Assembly (NCBI RefSeq): GCF_004135935.1
Contig: NZ_CP025086.1
Span: 2,294,001-2,358,000 of the forward strand
Reading direction: 5' to 3'
DNA: 64,000 nucleotides
Origin: Methylovirgula ligni
GTDB lineage: Bacteria > Pseudomonadota > Alphaproteobacteria > Rhizobiales > Beijerinckiaceae
The translations under genes were made by a program, and so were the position numbers. Below are positions 35,034-44,264 of this stretch, in pieces. The notes under the pieces are model-generated. The model saw only the letters and a program-made list of their open reading frames with translations, made no database searches and had not been told where the DNA came from. The first letter of the stretch is position 1. Each line of letters starts with the position of its first letter.

Positions 35034-36752
35034 ATGACCAGCCTTGCAAACGAATTGGATGCCATTCCCGAAAAGGGCAAACTGCATAGATCGATTTCCT
35101 GGGTCGGCGCGTTCTGGGTTGCGAGCGGCGTGCCGGCGCTCGTGCTGTTCTCTATCGGCGGCATCGCCGGCACGGCGGGCAATCTCGCCTTTCTCATCTG
35201 GGCGGCATCGATCGCGCTGGGCTTCGTTCAATCGTTCACCTACGCGGAAATCGCCGGCCTCTTTCCCAACAAATCGGGCGGCGCCTCGATCTACGGCGCG
35301 GCGGCGTGGGTGCGTTACGTCAAGTTTGTCGCACCGCTCTCCGTATGGTGTAACTGGATCGCCTGGAGCCCCGTGCTCTCGCTCGGCTGTTCCATTGCAG
35401 CGGCCTACGTCCTGAACGCGCTGGCGCCGGTTCCTTCGGCACAGAGCCCGGAGGTCGCACAATGGATCGCGGCGCATGCGGCCACCTTGCACGGCAGCGC
35501 CGCCGACCAGACGGCTGCGGCTGTCGCGGCGCTGACGCCGGGCATCCGCAATTGGACCGCTTTCTCGCACACGATCGGTCCGGTCAGTTTCTCGTTGAAC
35601 GCCGCTTTCTTCGTCGGCGTTGTGCTGATGCTGGTCGTCTTCGCGATTCAGCATCGCGGCATTCTCGGCACGGCGAACGTGCAGAAATGGATCGGCCTGG
35701 CGGTCATCATTCCGATGGCGATCGTCGGCGTCGTGCCGCTGTTCAACGGCGCGGTGCATTGGAACAATTTCTCGCCGCTCACGCCGCTCGCCGCGGCCTC
35801 CGCGCCGCAACTCGGAAGCTGGAATATCACCGGCTGGACGCTGGTACTCGGCAGCATGTTTATCGCCGCCTGGTCGACCTATGCGTTCGAGACGGCGATC
35901 TGCTACACGAGCGAATTCCGCGATCCCGCTAAAGACACGTTCAAGGCGATCTTTTATTCCGGACTGCTTTGCATCGCGCTCTTCGTGCTGGTGCCGTTCA
36001 CCTTCCAGGGCGCGCTGGGCCTGACGGGCATGCTCGATCCGTCCGTCGTGGACGGCTCCGGCGTGGCGCAGGCCATGGCGCATATGGTCGGCGGCGGCAA
36101 GATCATCGAGAGCCTGCTCGTCATGCTGATGATCCTTGCCCTGATTCTGTCGATCATGACGGCGATGGCCGGCTCGTCGCGCACGCTTTACCAAGGCTCG
36201 GTCGATGGCTGGCTGCCGCGCTATCTGAACCACGTCAATTCGCATGGCGCTCCCACCCGCGCGATGTGGACCGATCTGACGTTCAACCTCGTCCTGTTGT
36301 CGATTGCCTGCGCCGACGCGACGAGCTTCTTCTTCGTGCTCGCGGTGTCGAACTGCGGCTACATCATCTTCAACTTCCTCAACCTGAACTCCGGCTGGCT
36401 GCACCGGATCGATTCCGGCCATGTGCCGCGTCCCTACAAGGCGCCGGCGTGGATCATCGGCATCGGCGCGGCGCTGTCCTTCGTCAATGTCATCTTCATG
36501 GGCGCGGGCGCCAAAGTCTGGAACCCGGCGGCACTGTGGGCGGGCCTGATCGCGGCGGCGCTCATCATCCCCGTCTTCGCCTTCCGGCATTACGTTCAGG
36601 ACGGCGGCAAGTTCCCGCACGAGATGCTTGAGGATCTGCAAGTCGGCGGCACCGCCGCGCTGACGCAGAAGAAGGCGGGGATTCTTCCCTATGTCACGCT
36701 GGCTGCCGGTGTGGTGACGCTGCTCGTCGCCAACTGGTTCTTCAAGCTCTGA
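35034..36752 (+). CDS. APC-superfamily permease (probable amine or amino-acid transporter)
   Basis: A 572-residue membrane protein with about 12 hydrophobic segments. The first has ISWVGAFWVASGVPALVLFS, followed by GFVQSFTYAEIAGLFPNKSG, the APC-family motif. The middle contains a long periplasmic loop (~residues 125-180) and WSTYAFETAICYTSEFRDP. GAAGGAG precedes ATG 35034. Divergent from the demethylase genes and followed after 28 bases by the T-protein-like gene, so its likely substrate is a methylated amine or a derivative; that is inference. Confidence 0.85.
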   Translation: MTSLANELDAIPEKGKLHRSISWVGAFWVASGVPALVLFSIGGIAGTAGNLAFLIWAASIALGFVQSFTYAEIAGLFPNKSGGASIYGAAAWVRYVKFVAPLSVWCNWIAWSPVLSLGCSIAAAYVLNALAPVPSAQSPEVAQWIAAHAATLHGSAADQTAAAVAALTPGIRNWTAFSHTIGPVSFSLNAAFFVGVVLMLVVFAIQHRGILGTANVQKWIGLAVIIPMAIVGVVPLFNGAVHWNNFSPLTPLAAASAPQLGSWNITGWTLVLGSMFIAAWSTYAFETAICYTSEFRDPAKDTFKAIFYSGLLCIALFVLVPFTFQGALGLTGMLDPSVVDGSGVAQAMAHMVGGGKIIESLLVMLMILALILSIMTAMAGSSRTLYQGSVDGWLPRYLNHVNSHGAPTRAMWTDLTFNLVLLSIACADATSFFFVLAVSNCGYIIFNFLNLNSGWLHRIDSGHVPRPYKAPAWIIGIGAALSFVNVIFMGAGAKVWNPAALWAGLIAAALIIPVFAFRHYVQDGGKFPHEMLEDLQVGGTAALTQKKAGILPYVTLAAGVVTLLVANWFFKL

Positions 36753-36780
36753 CAAACAAGAAAAGACAACGGAGTCCCGC

Positions 36781-37917
36781 ATGAACACGCATGTCTATTC
36801 CCGGCAGTCGGTCCTCAACGATCGGCACCGCGCGCTCGGAACGCAGTTCGAATCCTCCTGGAACGATATGCCGATTCCGCAGCGCTACGCGACGGACCCG
36901 TATTTCGAGACGGAGGCCGTCCGCTGTCGTGCCGGGCTCTTCGACGTGACATCCCTGCGTCTGATCAATGTCACCGGCAAGGACGCGCTTGCCGCGCTGG
37001 AGGAGCTGCTGACTTCGAACATTTCGAAGCTCGGGCCGGGCAAATCCGCCATCAGCAATATTGTCGATGAGAATGGGTCGCTTATCGACGACGTTCTTGT
37101 CTACGCCATTGCGCCAGACACCTACCGGCTGTCACATGGCGGCGGCACGCTCGAAGATGTTCTGCCGCTCGTGGCGAAAGGGCGCGACGTGCAATTCCGC
37201 AAAGACAACGACACGCATATCCTGTCGCTGCAAGGGCCGAAGGCGCTCGACATTCTGGCGCCGCACACGCCGTTCGATCTCGCCAGTCTCCGCTATTTCG
37301 AACATGCGCCGACGATTCTGTTCGGCCGCCCGGTGACGCTGGCGCGCGGCGGCTATTCAGGCGAGCGCGGCTACGAAGTCTTCTGCACCGCCGCCGATGC
37401 GGGCTTCATCTGGGATTCCATCGTCGAGGCGGGGAAACCCTTCGGCGCGATCCCGGTTTCCTGGGCCTGCCTCGATATCGTGCGGGTCGAGTCGGCGTTG
37501 CTTTTTTTCCCCTTCGATATGCCGGAGGGCGACACGACGCCGTGGGAGGCGGGTGTGCCCTGGACTGTGCATCTCGACAAGCCATCTTTCCGCGGCAAGG
37601 ACGCGCTCATCCGCCGGCGCGGGCAGGAGCGTGTCGCGCAGGTCGGCATCGAGGTCGATCATGGCGATGCCATCGAGCCGGGCGCGAAGCTGTTCAAGGA
37701 TGGCGTTGAAGTCGGCGTCGTCAACAGCACGACCTACAGCCAGCATCTGATGCGCTCGCTCGCGCTCGTACATGTCAAACCCGCTTACGCGCCCTTCGGC
37801 GCGGAGCTTGACGTTCACAGCGAGGCGGGCGTGTTCAAAGCGCGTGTCGTCAAAGTGCCGTTCTACGATCCGCTGCGACTACGGACTCATCCGCTGGAAG
37901 AACGCTCCCCGCGCTGA
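36781..37917 (+). CDS. GcvT-like aminomethyltransferase (tetrahydrofolate-binding)
   Basis: A 378-residue member of the glycine-cleavage T-protein family. Motifs: RCRAGLFDVTSLRLINVTG, the folate-site segment ENGSLIDDVLVYAI, ILSLQGPKALDIL, and RGGYSGERGYEVFC. The C-terminal domain has FRGKDALIRRR and VGVVNSTTYSQHLMRSLAL. This family transfers one-carbon units to tetrahydrofolate, or demethylates substrates onto it. In haem N-demethylase complexes a T-protein-like subunit has been reported to capture the formaldehyde; adjacency makes that the best guess here. Confidence 0.85.
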   Translation: MNTHVYSRQSVLNDRHRALGTQFESSWNDMPIPQRYATDPYFETEAVRCRAGLFDVTSLRLINVTGKDALAALEELLTSNISKLGPGKSAISNIVDENGSLIDDVLVYAIAPDTYRLSHGGGTLEDVLPLVAKGRDVQFRKDNDTHILSLQGPKALDILAPHTPFDLASLRYFEHAPTILFGRPVTLARGGYSGERGYEVFCTAADAGFIWDSIVEAGKPFGAIPVSWACLDIVRVESALLFFPFDMPEGDTTPWEAGVPWTVHLDKPSFRGKDALIRRRGQERVAQVGIEVDHGDAIEPGAKLFKDGVEVGVVNSTTYSQHLMRSLALVHVKPAYAPFGAELDVHSEAGVFKARVVKVPFYDPLRLRTHPLEERSPR

Positions 37918-37941
37918 CAATATTCTTTCGGAGGATATGAG

Positions 37942-37972
37942 AGGGGCGGCCAGTCGATGGTCGCCCCTTTTT
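37942..37972. terminator. Bidirectional terminator between the T-protein-like gene and luxR-type gene
   Basis: AGGGGCGGCC-agtcgat-GGTCGCCCCT forms a ten-position stem with a T-run (TTTTT, 37968-37972). It begins 25 bases after the T-protein-like stop and overlaps the stop codon of the convergent regulator. Confidence 0.82.
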
Positions 37973-39050
37973 ACCAGGCGCCGGCTTCGACCCCGCGAAA
38001 CGACGGCGCGAACTTCCGCACCAGGGCGCGCTCGGAATCGACATTCACCTTGCGATAGATGCGCTGCTTGTAATTCTTGATTACGCCTTTGCTGATTTTC
38101 AGCGTCTGGGCGATCTGGCCGGTCGTGCGGCCGTTCATGATAAGCCCGAAAATATCGCGTTCGCGGGGCGTGAGTTCGACCGGGGCGGCGAAATCCTCTG
38201 CGGCAACCCGCAGCGAGGAATTGTGCGGTTCGAGCACAAACAGGCGCCCGTGCGGCGCCAGCGGAAAATCACCGCGCAAAGCCTCGAATTTCAGAACGCA
38301 GCCATCCAGCGACCGCGTCTGGCCGTGTTCGCAAGCGGAGAATTCGCCGAGCAAGCTGGTGAGGGCGCCATCCGCCGCGACCGCGTCGGCCCAGGCATCG
38401 TTCGCATAGACATCGATCCCGAAGCGATCCTGAATCAGCAGCGGCTTGTTGGCCAGTCCGCTCAATTCCAGATCGCTGCCATTGTGTAGATTGGCGAGCA
38501 TCCAGCTCATATGCGCGCGGTGGCAGCCTTCGAGGGCCGGGAAGACCAGCCGAGCGCGTTCAACGTCAGAGCGCGAGAATTGTCCCTGTTCGCGCTCGAG
38601 AAAAAGGCCGTAGCAATCATTCCCCACCGTCGGCAGGAAAACGCTCATCTCGTCGGAAATATTGGCGTTGGGCAGGAAGATACGGCTGTAAGCCTCCGTC
38701 CGCATCGAGGACGCTTTGGCTTCGGCGAGCATGATGACGCCGGCGCGGCCCTGGTCCTGCCAAAAATCCGAGAAGGGGTCGATCTCCGAATAGCTGTGGC
38801 TATACGTGCTGACGACTTCTTCGGCGACATTGTGCGTGAACAGCACTTGCGGCGTCGTGGCGCGCGAGAAGCGAATGATCCAGCACGACTCATGTCGGAT
38901 GCTGGCGCCGAAGAGATCGACGAGCTCGTGATGGAATTCCCGCGAGCCGATCGACTTCGCCACCTGTCCGAGCCTGTTGAACCACTCCCTGTCGTTGAGA
39001 CGCAGCAGCGGCTTATCGGCGTTTCCCGTCATACCTGTCGTTTGCGACAT
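37971..39050 (-). CDS. LuxR-family transcriptional regulator (non-canonical sensor domain)
   Basis: A 359-residue protein. The C-terminal ~60 residues are a LuxR/GerE helix-turn-helix: PVELTPRERDIFGLIMNGRT then GQIAQTLKISKGVIKNYKQR and IYRKVNVDSERALVRKF. The ~290-residue N-terminus (with FGASIRHESCWIIRFSRAT and YSEIDPFSDFWQDQ) matches no sensor domain I can name, and is not an acyl-homoserine-lactone binding domain by eye. Start ATG 39050 follows GGAG. Convergent with the permease operon; probable regulator of the N-demethylase genes. Confidence 0.82.
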   Translation of the reverse strand: MSQTTGMTGNADKPLLRLNDREWFNRLGQVAKSIGSREFHHELVDLFGASIRHESCWIIRFSRATTPQVLFTHNVAEEVVSTYSHSYSEIDPFSDFWQDQGRAGVIMLAEAKASSMRTEAYSRIFLPNANISDEMSVFLPTVGNDCYGLFLEREQGQFSRSDVERARLVFPALEGCHRAHMSWMLANLHNGSDLELSGLANKPLLIQDRFGIDVYANDAWADAVAADGALTSLLGEFSACEHGQTRSLDGCVLKFEALRGDFPLAPHGRLFVLEPHNSSLRVAAEDFAAPVELTPRERDIFGLIMNGRTTGQIAQTLKISKGVIKNYKQRIYRKVNVDSERALVRKFAPSFRGVEAGAW

Positions 39051-39066
39051 GGCTCCAATCCTGGAA

Positions 39067-39082
39067 TTGGAATTTATTCCAA
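39067..39082. promoter_or_regulatory. Inverted repeat upstream of the luxR-type gene
   Basis: TTGGAAT-tt-ATTCCAA: seven-base arms, two-base centre, 16 to 32 bases before the regulator's start. It may be an autoregulatory site. It is not the same sequence as the 20-bp palindrome at 34888. Confidence 0.4.
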
Positions 39083-39330
39083 GAGAAAAGGACAGCTCGG
39101 CGGCTTTTTCAATGGCAACTTGCGTAAAGGGCATTGCCGGCGGCCGAATTCTGTCGAGCGGGGAGCAAATTGGGTGCCAAATGCCCGATGATCGTCGAAT
39201 AATTGGAGCGCGCGGGCGCCGCGACACGCGCAAGAATTCTCCTATACCGGCTGCCGCATGGCTGAGGCGCTGCCGCAATTATGTTGCTATCTCAATCGGA
39301 TAAAGCATGGGTTCTTGGAAAGGAGCGCCA

Positions 39331-40569
39331 ATGATCTCGGCGACGTCGGACTGCAGTGCTGGGCGTTTTAGGGGCAGGGGGGGGATTCTCATGGCCCTGG
39401 TCGTGCTCGCGGCGCTGATGCCTGCGGCGGCGCCAATGCCCGCAGGGGCGGCAGAAAGCGCTTTTCATGCTTTTCTTGAGTCGCTCTGGCCGCGGGCGGC
39501 GGCGCGAGGCGTCAGCCGTGCGACGTTCACGCAGACAATTGCCGACATCACCGAGGATCCGTCAGTGCCGGTGGCGGTCGGCAAGCAGCCGGAATTCGAG
39601 CGGCTTCTGTCCGCCTATTTCAAAGAGGCTGTCTCGCCGACGCGGATCGCGCGCGGCCGCGCCCTGGCTGGTACCTATCGTAGCGAACTTGAGACTGTCG
39701 TGCGCCGCTATGGCGTTCCTTCGGGCATTCTGCTTGCGGCGTGGGGGATGGAGAGCGATTTCGGCCGCGACCGCGGCAACAAGGATGTCGTGCGCTCCCT
39801 GGCCACACTCGCCTTTCATCCCCGCGATACCGACATTTTCGTCAACGAGTTCGTCAGCGCGCTCGTCATTCTGGAGCAGGGGCGTCTGCCGCGCGGCCGT
39901 CTTATCGGTTCCTGGGCGGGCGCCATGGGCGATCCGCAATTCATGCCCTCGGCCTATCTCAAATATGCCGTGAGCTATCGCGAAACGGGCGCGCCGGATA
40001 TCTGGAACAATCCCGCCGATACGCTTGCCTCGATCGGGCATTTTTTGCGTGCCTCCGGCTGGAATCCGGCTTTGCCGTGGGGTGTCGAAGTTGTCCTGCC
40101 GGAGAATTTCGCCTTCAAGACCCTGCATGCTGATTTTCGCGACTTCGCCGCGGCGGGAGTCAAAGCGGCGAACGGGCGGGCACTGCCACAGGGCAGGGCG
40201 ACTTTGTTCCTCCCCGCCGGCGCCAGCGGCCCGGCCTTTTTGCTCAGCGACAATTATTGGGTTCTGAAGGCCTATAACAATTCCGACTCTTACGCGCTGT
40301 CTCTCGCCTGTCTCGGCGACCGCATCGAAGGGCGAAGCGGGCTGCACAGAGCGTGGCCGAAAAATCAGACGCTCTTCAGCCGTTCCGAAAAGCTCGAAAT
40401 CCAGAAGCTGCTGGCGAAGCTCAATCTTTATCGCGGCACGTTCGACGGTAAATTCGGCCAGGCCTCACGCGACGCGATCCATGCCTTTCAGATCGAGGCA
40501 GGCGACGCGCCCGCAGACGGCGCGGCGCGCGCCGATCTGCTCACGCGCCTGCACGCGGCGGCGCGATAA
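39331..40569 (+). CDS. Lytic murein transglycosylase (MltB/SLT type) with peptidoglycan-binding domain
   Basis: A 412-residue exported enzyme. An N-terminal signal segment (LMALVVLAALMPAAAPMP) precedes the lytic domain, in which Glu141 of GMESDFGRDRGN is the predicted catalytic residue. GSWAGAMGDPQFMPSAYL and WNPALPWGVEVVLP follow. The C-terminal ~60 residues form a PG_binding_1 module (RSEKLEIQKLLAKLNLY then FGQASRDAIHAFQIEAGD). The enzyme cleaves glycan strands to 1,6-anhydro ends. ATG 39331 is chosen because AAAGGAG lies five bases upstream. Confidence 0.92.
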   Translation: MISATSDCSAGRFRGRGGILMALVVLAALMPAAAPMPAGAAESAFHAFLESLWPRAAARGVSRATFTQTIADITEDPSVPVAVGKQPEFERLLSAYFKEAVSPTRIARGRALAGTYRSELETVVRRYGVPSGILLAAWGMESDFGRDRGNKDVVRSLATLAFHPRDTDIFVNEFVSALVILEQGRLPRGRLIGSWAGAMGDPQFMPSAYLKYAVSYRETGAPDIWNNPADTLASIGHFLRASGWNPALPWGVEVVLPENFAFKTLHADFRDFAAAGVKAANGRALPQGRATLFLPAGASGPAFLLSDNYWVLKAYNNSDSYALSLACLGDRIEGRSGLHRAWPKNQTLFSRSEKLEIQKLLAKLNLYRGTFDGKFGQASRDAIHAFQIEAGDAPADGAARADLLTRLHAAAR

Positions 40570-41493
40570 TCAAAACCGCGCGGCGATCATCTGCCAGAGA
40601 TGTGCGAGCCCGTGTTTCGGCGTCTCGCCGTCCGGCGTGATCGAGACGGTTGCTGTGCGGCCGGAGACGAGGCTCTCGCCGGTTGGCACGGCATCGAGCT
40701 TGATGCGCACGGGGACGCGCTGCGCCAAGCGCACCCAGGAGAATGTGGGATTGATGTTGGCCAGAAGATTGGAGCCTTCGCTGCGCTCACGATCGACGAT
40801 GCCGCCGGAGATACTCTCAACATGGCCGGTGAGATCGCGCGTATCGCCCATCAGCCGGATCGTGGCGCGGCTGCCGACATGGATACGCGGCAATTTCGTT
40901 TCCTCGAAATAGCCTTCGACGCGCAGCGTGTCTTCGTCGATCAGGGCCATCGCACCTTGACCGGTGGAAATATAGGTGCCAGGGCGCAGGCCCATATTAG
41001 TGATCATTCCATTGACGGAGGCGCGCACCTCCGAGCGGGCGAGATTGAGCTTGGCGAGATCGCGCGCGGCGACAGCCTGATCGTATCCAGCTCTCGCGGA
41101 TTCCGCGCTCGCCCTGGAGAGTTCGAGCTGTTGCTGGGTCACAGAGAGGTCCGTGAGCTTGCTGTAGCGGGCATAATCGGAGGCGGCCTGTATGTTTGCG
41201 GCATCTTTCGCCGCGACCTGCGCTTCGGCCTCGCGCAGCGCGATCTTGAAGCGCTCCGGGTCTATGCGGAAAAGGACATCTCCCTTCTTCACATGCTGAT
41301 TGTCGCGCACGAGCACTTCGGACACGAGGCCGGAGACATCTGGTGCGATGATCGCGACATCCGTGCGTATCCGGCCGTCGCGCGTCCAGGGCGCGTCGAT
41401 GTAATAATCCCAAAGGCCGATGCCGACGAAAATGGCCGCCACGACGGCAACCAGCGTCGTCAGTGCGCGCAAGGGCCAGGCAAATTTCCTCAT
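40570..41493 (-). CDS. HlyD/EmrA-family efflux adaptor (AaeA-like)
   Basis: A 307-residue inner-membrane-anchored adaptor with one membrane helix (residues ~10-30), IDAPWTRDGRIRTDVAIIAP (biotinyl-lipoyl start), a coiled-coil hairpin and the GTYISTGQGAMALIDEDTL barrel segment. This is the AaeA layout, linking the FUSC pump to an outer-membrane channel for efflux of aromatic acids. Its start overlaps the DUF1656 stop by four bases. The stop abuts the transglycosylase stop with no gap. Confidence 0.86.
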   Translation of the reverse strand: MRKFAWPLRALTTLVAVVAAIFVGIGLWDYYIDAPWTRDGRIRTDVAIIAPDVSGLVSEVLVRDNQHVKKGDVLFRIDPERFKIALREAEAQVAAKDAANIQAASDYARYSKLTDLSVTQQQLELSRASAESARAGYDQAVAARDLAKLNLARSEVRASVNGMITNMGLRPGTYISTGQGAMALIDEDTLRVEGYFEETKLPRIHVGSRATIRLMGDTRDLTGHVESISGGIVDRERSEGSNLLANINPTFSWVRLAQRVPVRIKLDAVPTGESLVSGRTATVSITPDGETPKHGLAHLWQMIAARF

Positions 41494-41699
41494 GTGGTGA
41501 ACTCTTGAGCGATGAATACGACAAGACCGAGGGTCACGACATAGAGCGCCAGGTCGAACAGGGCGCGATGCCAGACCAGATTGTAGAAGTGGCAGGCGGC
41601 GAGAATCCTGCGCAGCATCGCCGTGAGCGCGAAAGCGATCAGCATCCAGATTCCGAGCGTCGGAATGAAAACGCCAATGATGTCGAATTCGCCGCTCAT
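41490..41699 (-). CDS. DUF1656 (AaeX-like) small membrane protein
   Basis: A 69-residue protein with two hydrophobic segments, beginning MSGEFDIIGVFIPTLGIWML, and a second helix LYVVTLGLVVFIAQEF. This is the DUF1656/AaeX family, found between the FUSC pump and the HlyD adaptor. It overlaps the neighbouring genes by four bases on each side (ATGA), so translation of the whole operon is coupled. Confidence 0.85.
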   Translation of the reverse strand: MSGEFDIIGVFIPTLGIWMLIAFALTAMLRRILAACHFYNLVWHRALFDLALYVVTLGLVVFIAQEFTT

Positions 41700-43747
41700 G
41701 CCGCCATCTCCGGCTGGGCTGTCGATACAGGCGGATGATAGGGCAGGGCGTCGGGGAAAAGAGCACGCCGTAGCCCGTAGAGGCCAATCAATGCGGCATG
41801 AATGTCGGCCGAATTGCTGTAGGCAGCAGTCATTTCGAGGGCAGAATCAATATCGACCTTTAGTTTTTCGGGCGGATTTTCATCGGCCGTAGAAAAGTGC
41901 GCAGCCACCCCGCGCAGGACGCGCAGGACAGCTTCGTGGATGACGCCTGGAAGCCGCGGTTCCACGCGCCTCAACTCGGTGAGATTCATGCCGACGCGCA
42001 CCTCGCCGATGAGCGAGACCGTCCACTCGGTTTCTTCCGGCGGCAGCGATGTGATCCGCATCGCGATGAGGCCGACGCGGTCGAGCATCAGCGCGGCAAG
42101 TTCAAGACTGTCCTGCGCGCGATCCGATAGCGCGGCCTTTGCGAGTTCGCGGCGGTTGAGGCGATGCAGCCGGCGGGCGGTAAACGTGGCTTCGACCGAA
42201 CGCATCAGCAGCGTCACGATTGCGGCGATCCACATGCCGGCGATAATCGCAAAGGCGCCATTGGCAAAGCTGGCGAAATCGCCCGCATAATTATCCTGGA
42301 TCGCGATCGTCGAGGCACCGAAAATGGCGGCGCTGACGCCCTGGAGCGCCCATTTTGGTTGCGTCATCGCAAGACCGCAGGCAATCAGTCCCGGCGCGAG
42401 CGCCAGAGCCAGCATTTCAAAATTGGTCGCCCGGGGAAGCAGAGCGAAAAGATAGATGGCCGCGCCCATGACGCCGATGATGCCGGCATTGGTGAATTTC
42501 ATGATCTGCGGCGCCGGATCGTCGAGGCTCGAGAAAAAGCTGAAGGCGACCGCCGCCATCATCACGGCGGTTGCACCGTCCGGCCATGCTGTCGCAATCC
42601 AGATGACGCAGATGACGACGACGGTAACGAAGACGCCGGCCGCGGAAAGAAGTGCCGTCAGATAGTCGCGATGGCGAATTTCGCGCACCTGCGCAGTATA
42701 GCGATATTCAAGCCGTTCCGGCGCCGGAGCTGCGTTTTCGAGTGCGTCGCGGAGCTGCCGGAAATCCTCACGCAGATCGACGAAATCGCGCAGCCGTGCC
42801 GCAAGCGTTGTCACCGCAAGTTCGCGTCCGCCGGGCGCTTTGCCGAGCGGCGGGTCGGCGGCGTCGATGTCCCGGCGCAAAGCGGCAATTTCGTCCGCGT
42901 CATGCCGCCCGCTTGCAATCCATCTCCGCGTATCGTCGATCACGCGGCGCATCGGTTCCGGCATCGCCTTGACGCGTTCGAGAAGCGTGATGCGGTCCAC
43001 AAGAGATGCGACAATCGGCAGATACATCAACATATGCTGGCGCAGCAAACTGAGCGTCCGGCTTGTGTCGCTTTGGGCTTCAGACTCGTGGCTCAGCGGA
43101 ATGGCGAGCGCATCGAGCGCGATCGTTTCGGCGGCGAGATGAACGCGATCTTCATGGGCCTGCGTTTCGTCGACCTCGCCGCCCAATGCGCCGACGATCC
43201 AGGCGCGGGCATCCGTGGCCCAGCTATTGAAGCGATTAACGAGGACAGGCCGGACGGATTGCGGAAAGACAAGAGACGAGGCGAGGGTCGCGCAAAGGAT
43301 GCCGAGCGTGATTTCTTCCACGCGCGAGACGGCCGTATCGAAGACGGTTCCGGGATCATCGACCACGGGAAAACCGATAATGGCGGCGGTATAGCCGGCC
43401 AGCATCGGCATGTAGGAGGCAGGCGTCCGGTCGAGGAGGGAAACGTAAAGGCAGGTAGCGATCCAGAGCGCCATGACCAAGGTCAGAAGCACCGGCGCGT
43501 TGACGAAGTTCGGCACCAGAGCAACGGCACCAACTGCGCCTAGCGCTGTGCCGCCGACACGGAAGATCGCCTTGGAGCGGGTCGCACCGGCGAAGATCTG
43601 GCTGGTGATGTAGACCGTGGTTAGTGCCCAATAGGGACGCGGCAGATCGATCCACATCGCAATATAAAGCGCGAGCAGCCCGGCGGCGAAAGTTCTGAGC
43701 GCGAAGAGCCAGTCGCGCGCAGCGAAGATGGGGAAGGGACTCGTCAT
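41696..43747 (-). CDS. FUSC-family aromatic-acid efflux pump (AaeB-like)
   Basis: A 683-residue membrane protein with two blocks of about five to six helices (residues ~10-180 and ~380-520) separated by a cytoplasmic region. N-terminus: DWLFALRTFAAGLLALYIAM. The segment RPYWALTTVYITSQIFAGAT is the FUSC signature. It is predicted to export aromatic carboxylic acids as in AaeB. Coupled to the MarR gene by a four-base overlap, and to DUF1656. Confidence 0.88.
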   Translation of the reverse strand: MTSPFPIFAARDWLFALRTFAAGLLALYIAMWIDLPRPYWALTTVYITSQIFAGATRSKAIFRVGGTALGAVGAVALVPNFVNAPVLLTLVMALWIATCLYVSLLDRTPASYMPMLAGYTAAIIGFPVVDDPGTVFDTAVSRVEEITLGILCATLASSLVFPQSVRPVLVNRFNSWATDARAWIVGALGGEVDETQAHEDRVHLAAETIALDALAIPLSHESEAQSDTSRTLSLLRQHMLMYLPIVASLVDRITLLERVKAMPEPMRRVIDDTRRWIASGRHDADEIAALRRDIDAADPPLGKAPGGRELAVTTLAARLRDFVDLREDFRQLRDALENAAPAPERLEYRYTAQVREIRHRDYLTALLSAAGVFVTVVVICVIWIATAWPDGATAVMMAAVAFSFFSSLDDPAPQIMKFTNAGIIGVMGAAIYLFALLPRATNFEMLALALAPGLIACGLAMTQPKWALQGVSAAIFGASTIAIQDNYAGDFASFANGAFAIIAGMWIAAIVTLLMRSVEATFTARRLHRLNRRELAKAALSDRAQDSLELAALMLDRVGLIAMRITSLPPEETEWTVSLIGEVRVGMNLTELRRVEPRLPGVIHEAVLRVLRGVAAHFSTADENPPEKLKVDIDSALEMTAAYSNSADIHAALIGLYGLRRALFPDALPYHPPVSTAQPEMAA

Positions 43748-44235
43748 CCGGCTCGGGCCCTGCGCGGAGGCGCAGCGCGCTCCGTCTCGGCGCCATTTTT
43801 GGCATGATCCTCGATGGCGCGGAAGACGCGGAGGCAGGCTTCAAAATCCTCGGCGGTGATATGAGCAAAGGCTTCGTCGCGCAGATGTCCGAGATCGCCT
43901 TCGATCCTGGCGAGCAGAAGTTTGCCGGAGGCCGTGAGATTCAGGAGTTTGGCGCGGCGGTCGCTCGGATCTTCGCGGCGCTCGATCAATCCCATCGCAC
44001 TGAGATGGTCGAGATGGCGCACGAGCGTCGGCCCCTCGACACCGATGGCGTCGGCCAGTGCTGTCTGCGTGAGCGTCCCGAGGCGACCAATAAGGATGAG
44101 GGGAATAGCCACGGCATCCGAGAGGCCATGCACCTTGGAAACGCCATCGGCGAGGCGCCGCCAGAGCCGGCTCTTCAAAAGCATTTCATGGGTGAACGCC
44201 AGGCGTAACCGGCACAATTCCTTCGAGGCCGCCAC
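43744..44235 (-). CDS. MarR-family regulator of the FUSC efflux operon
   Basis: A 163-residue winged-helix repressor. The recognition helix region is TQTALADAIGVEGPTLVRHL and the wing is RREDPSDRRAKLLNLTASG, the MarR DxRxxxxxLT hallmark. I place the start at GTG 44235 because GGAGG stands seven bases upstream. ATG 44256 and earlier are in frame but lack a ribosome site. First gene of the operon, and probably autoregulated through the palindrome at 44265. Confidence 0.88.
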   Translation of the reverse strand: MAASKELCRLRLAFTHEMLLKSRLWRRLADGVSKVHGLSDAVAIPLILIGRLGTLTQTALADAIGVEGPTLVRHLDHLSAMGLIERREDPSDRRAKLLNLTASGKLLLARIEGDLGHLRDEAFAHITAEDFEACLRVFRAIEDHAKNGAETERAAPPRRARAG

Positions 44236-44264
44236 CAGCGCTCCTCCAACAGGCATTAAATTAG

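Noticed and set aside
34953-36788. Open frame of 611 codons on the minus strand
   Set aside because: Mirror of the APC permease; charged, repetitive composition and no motifs.
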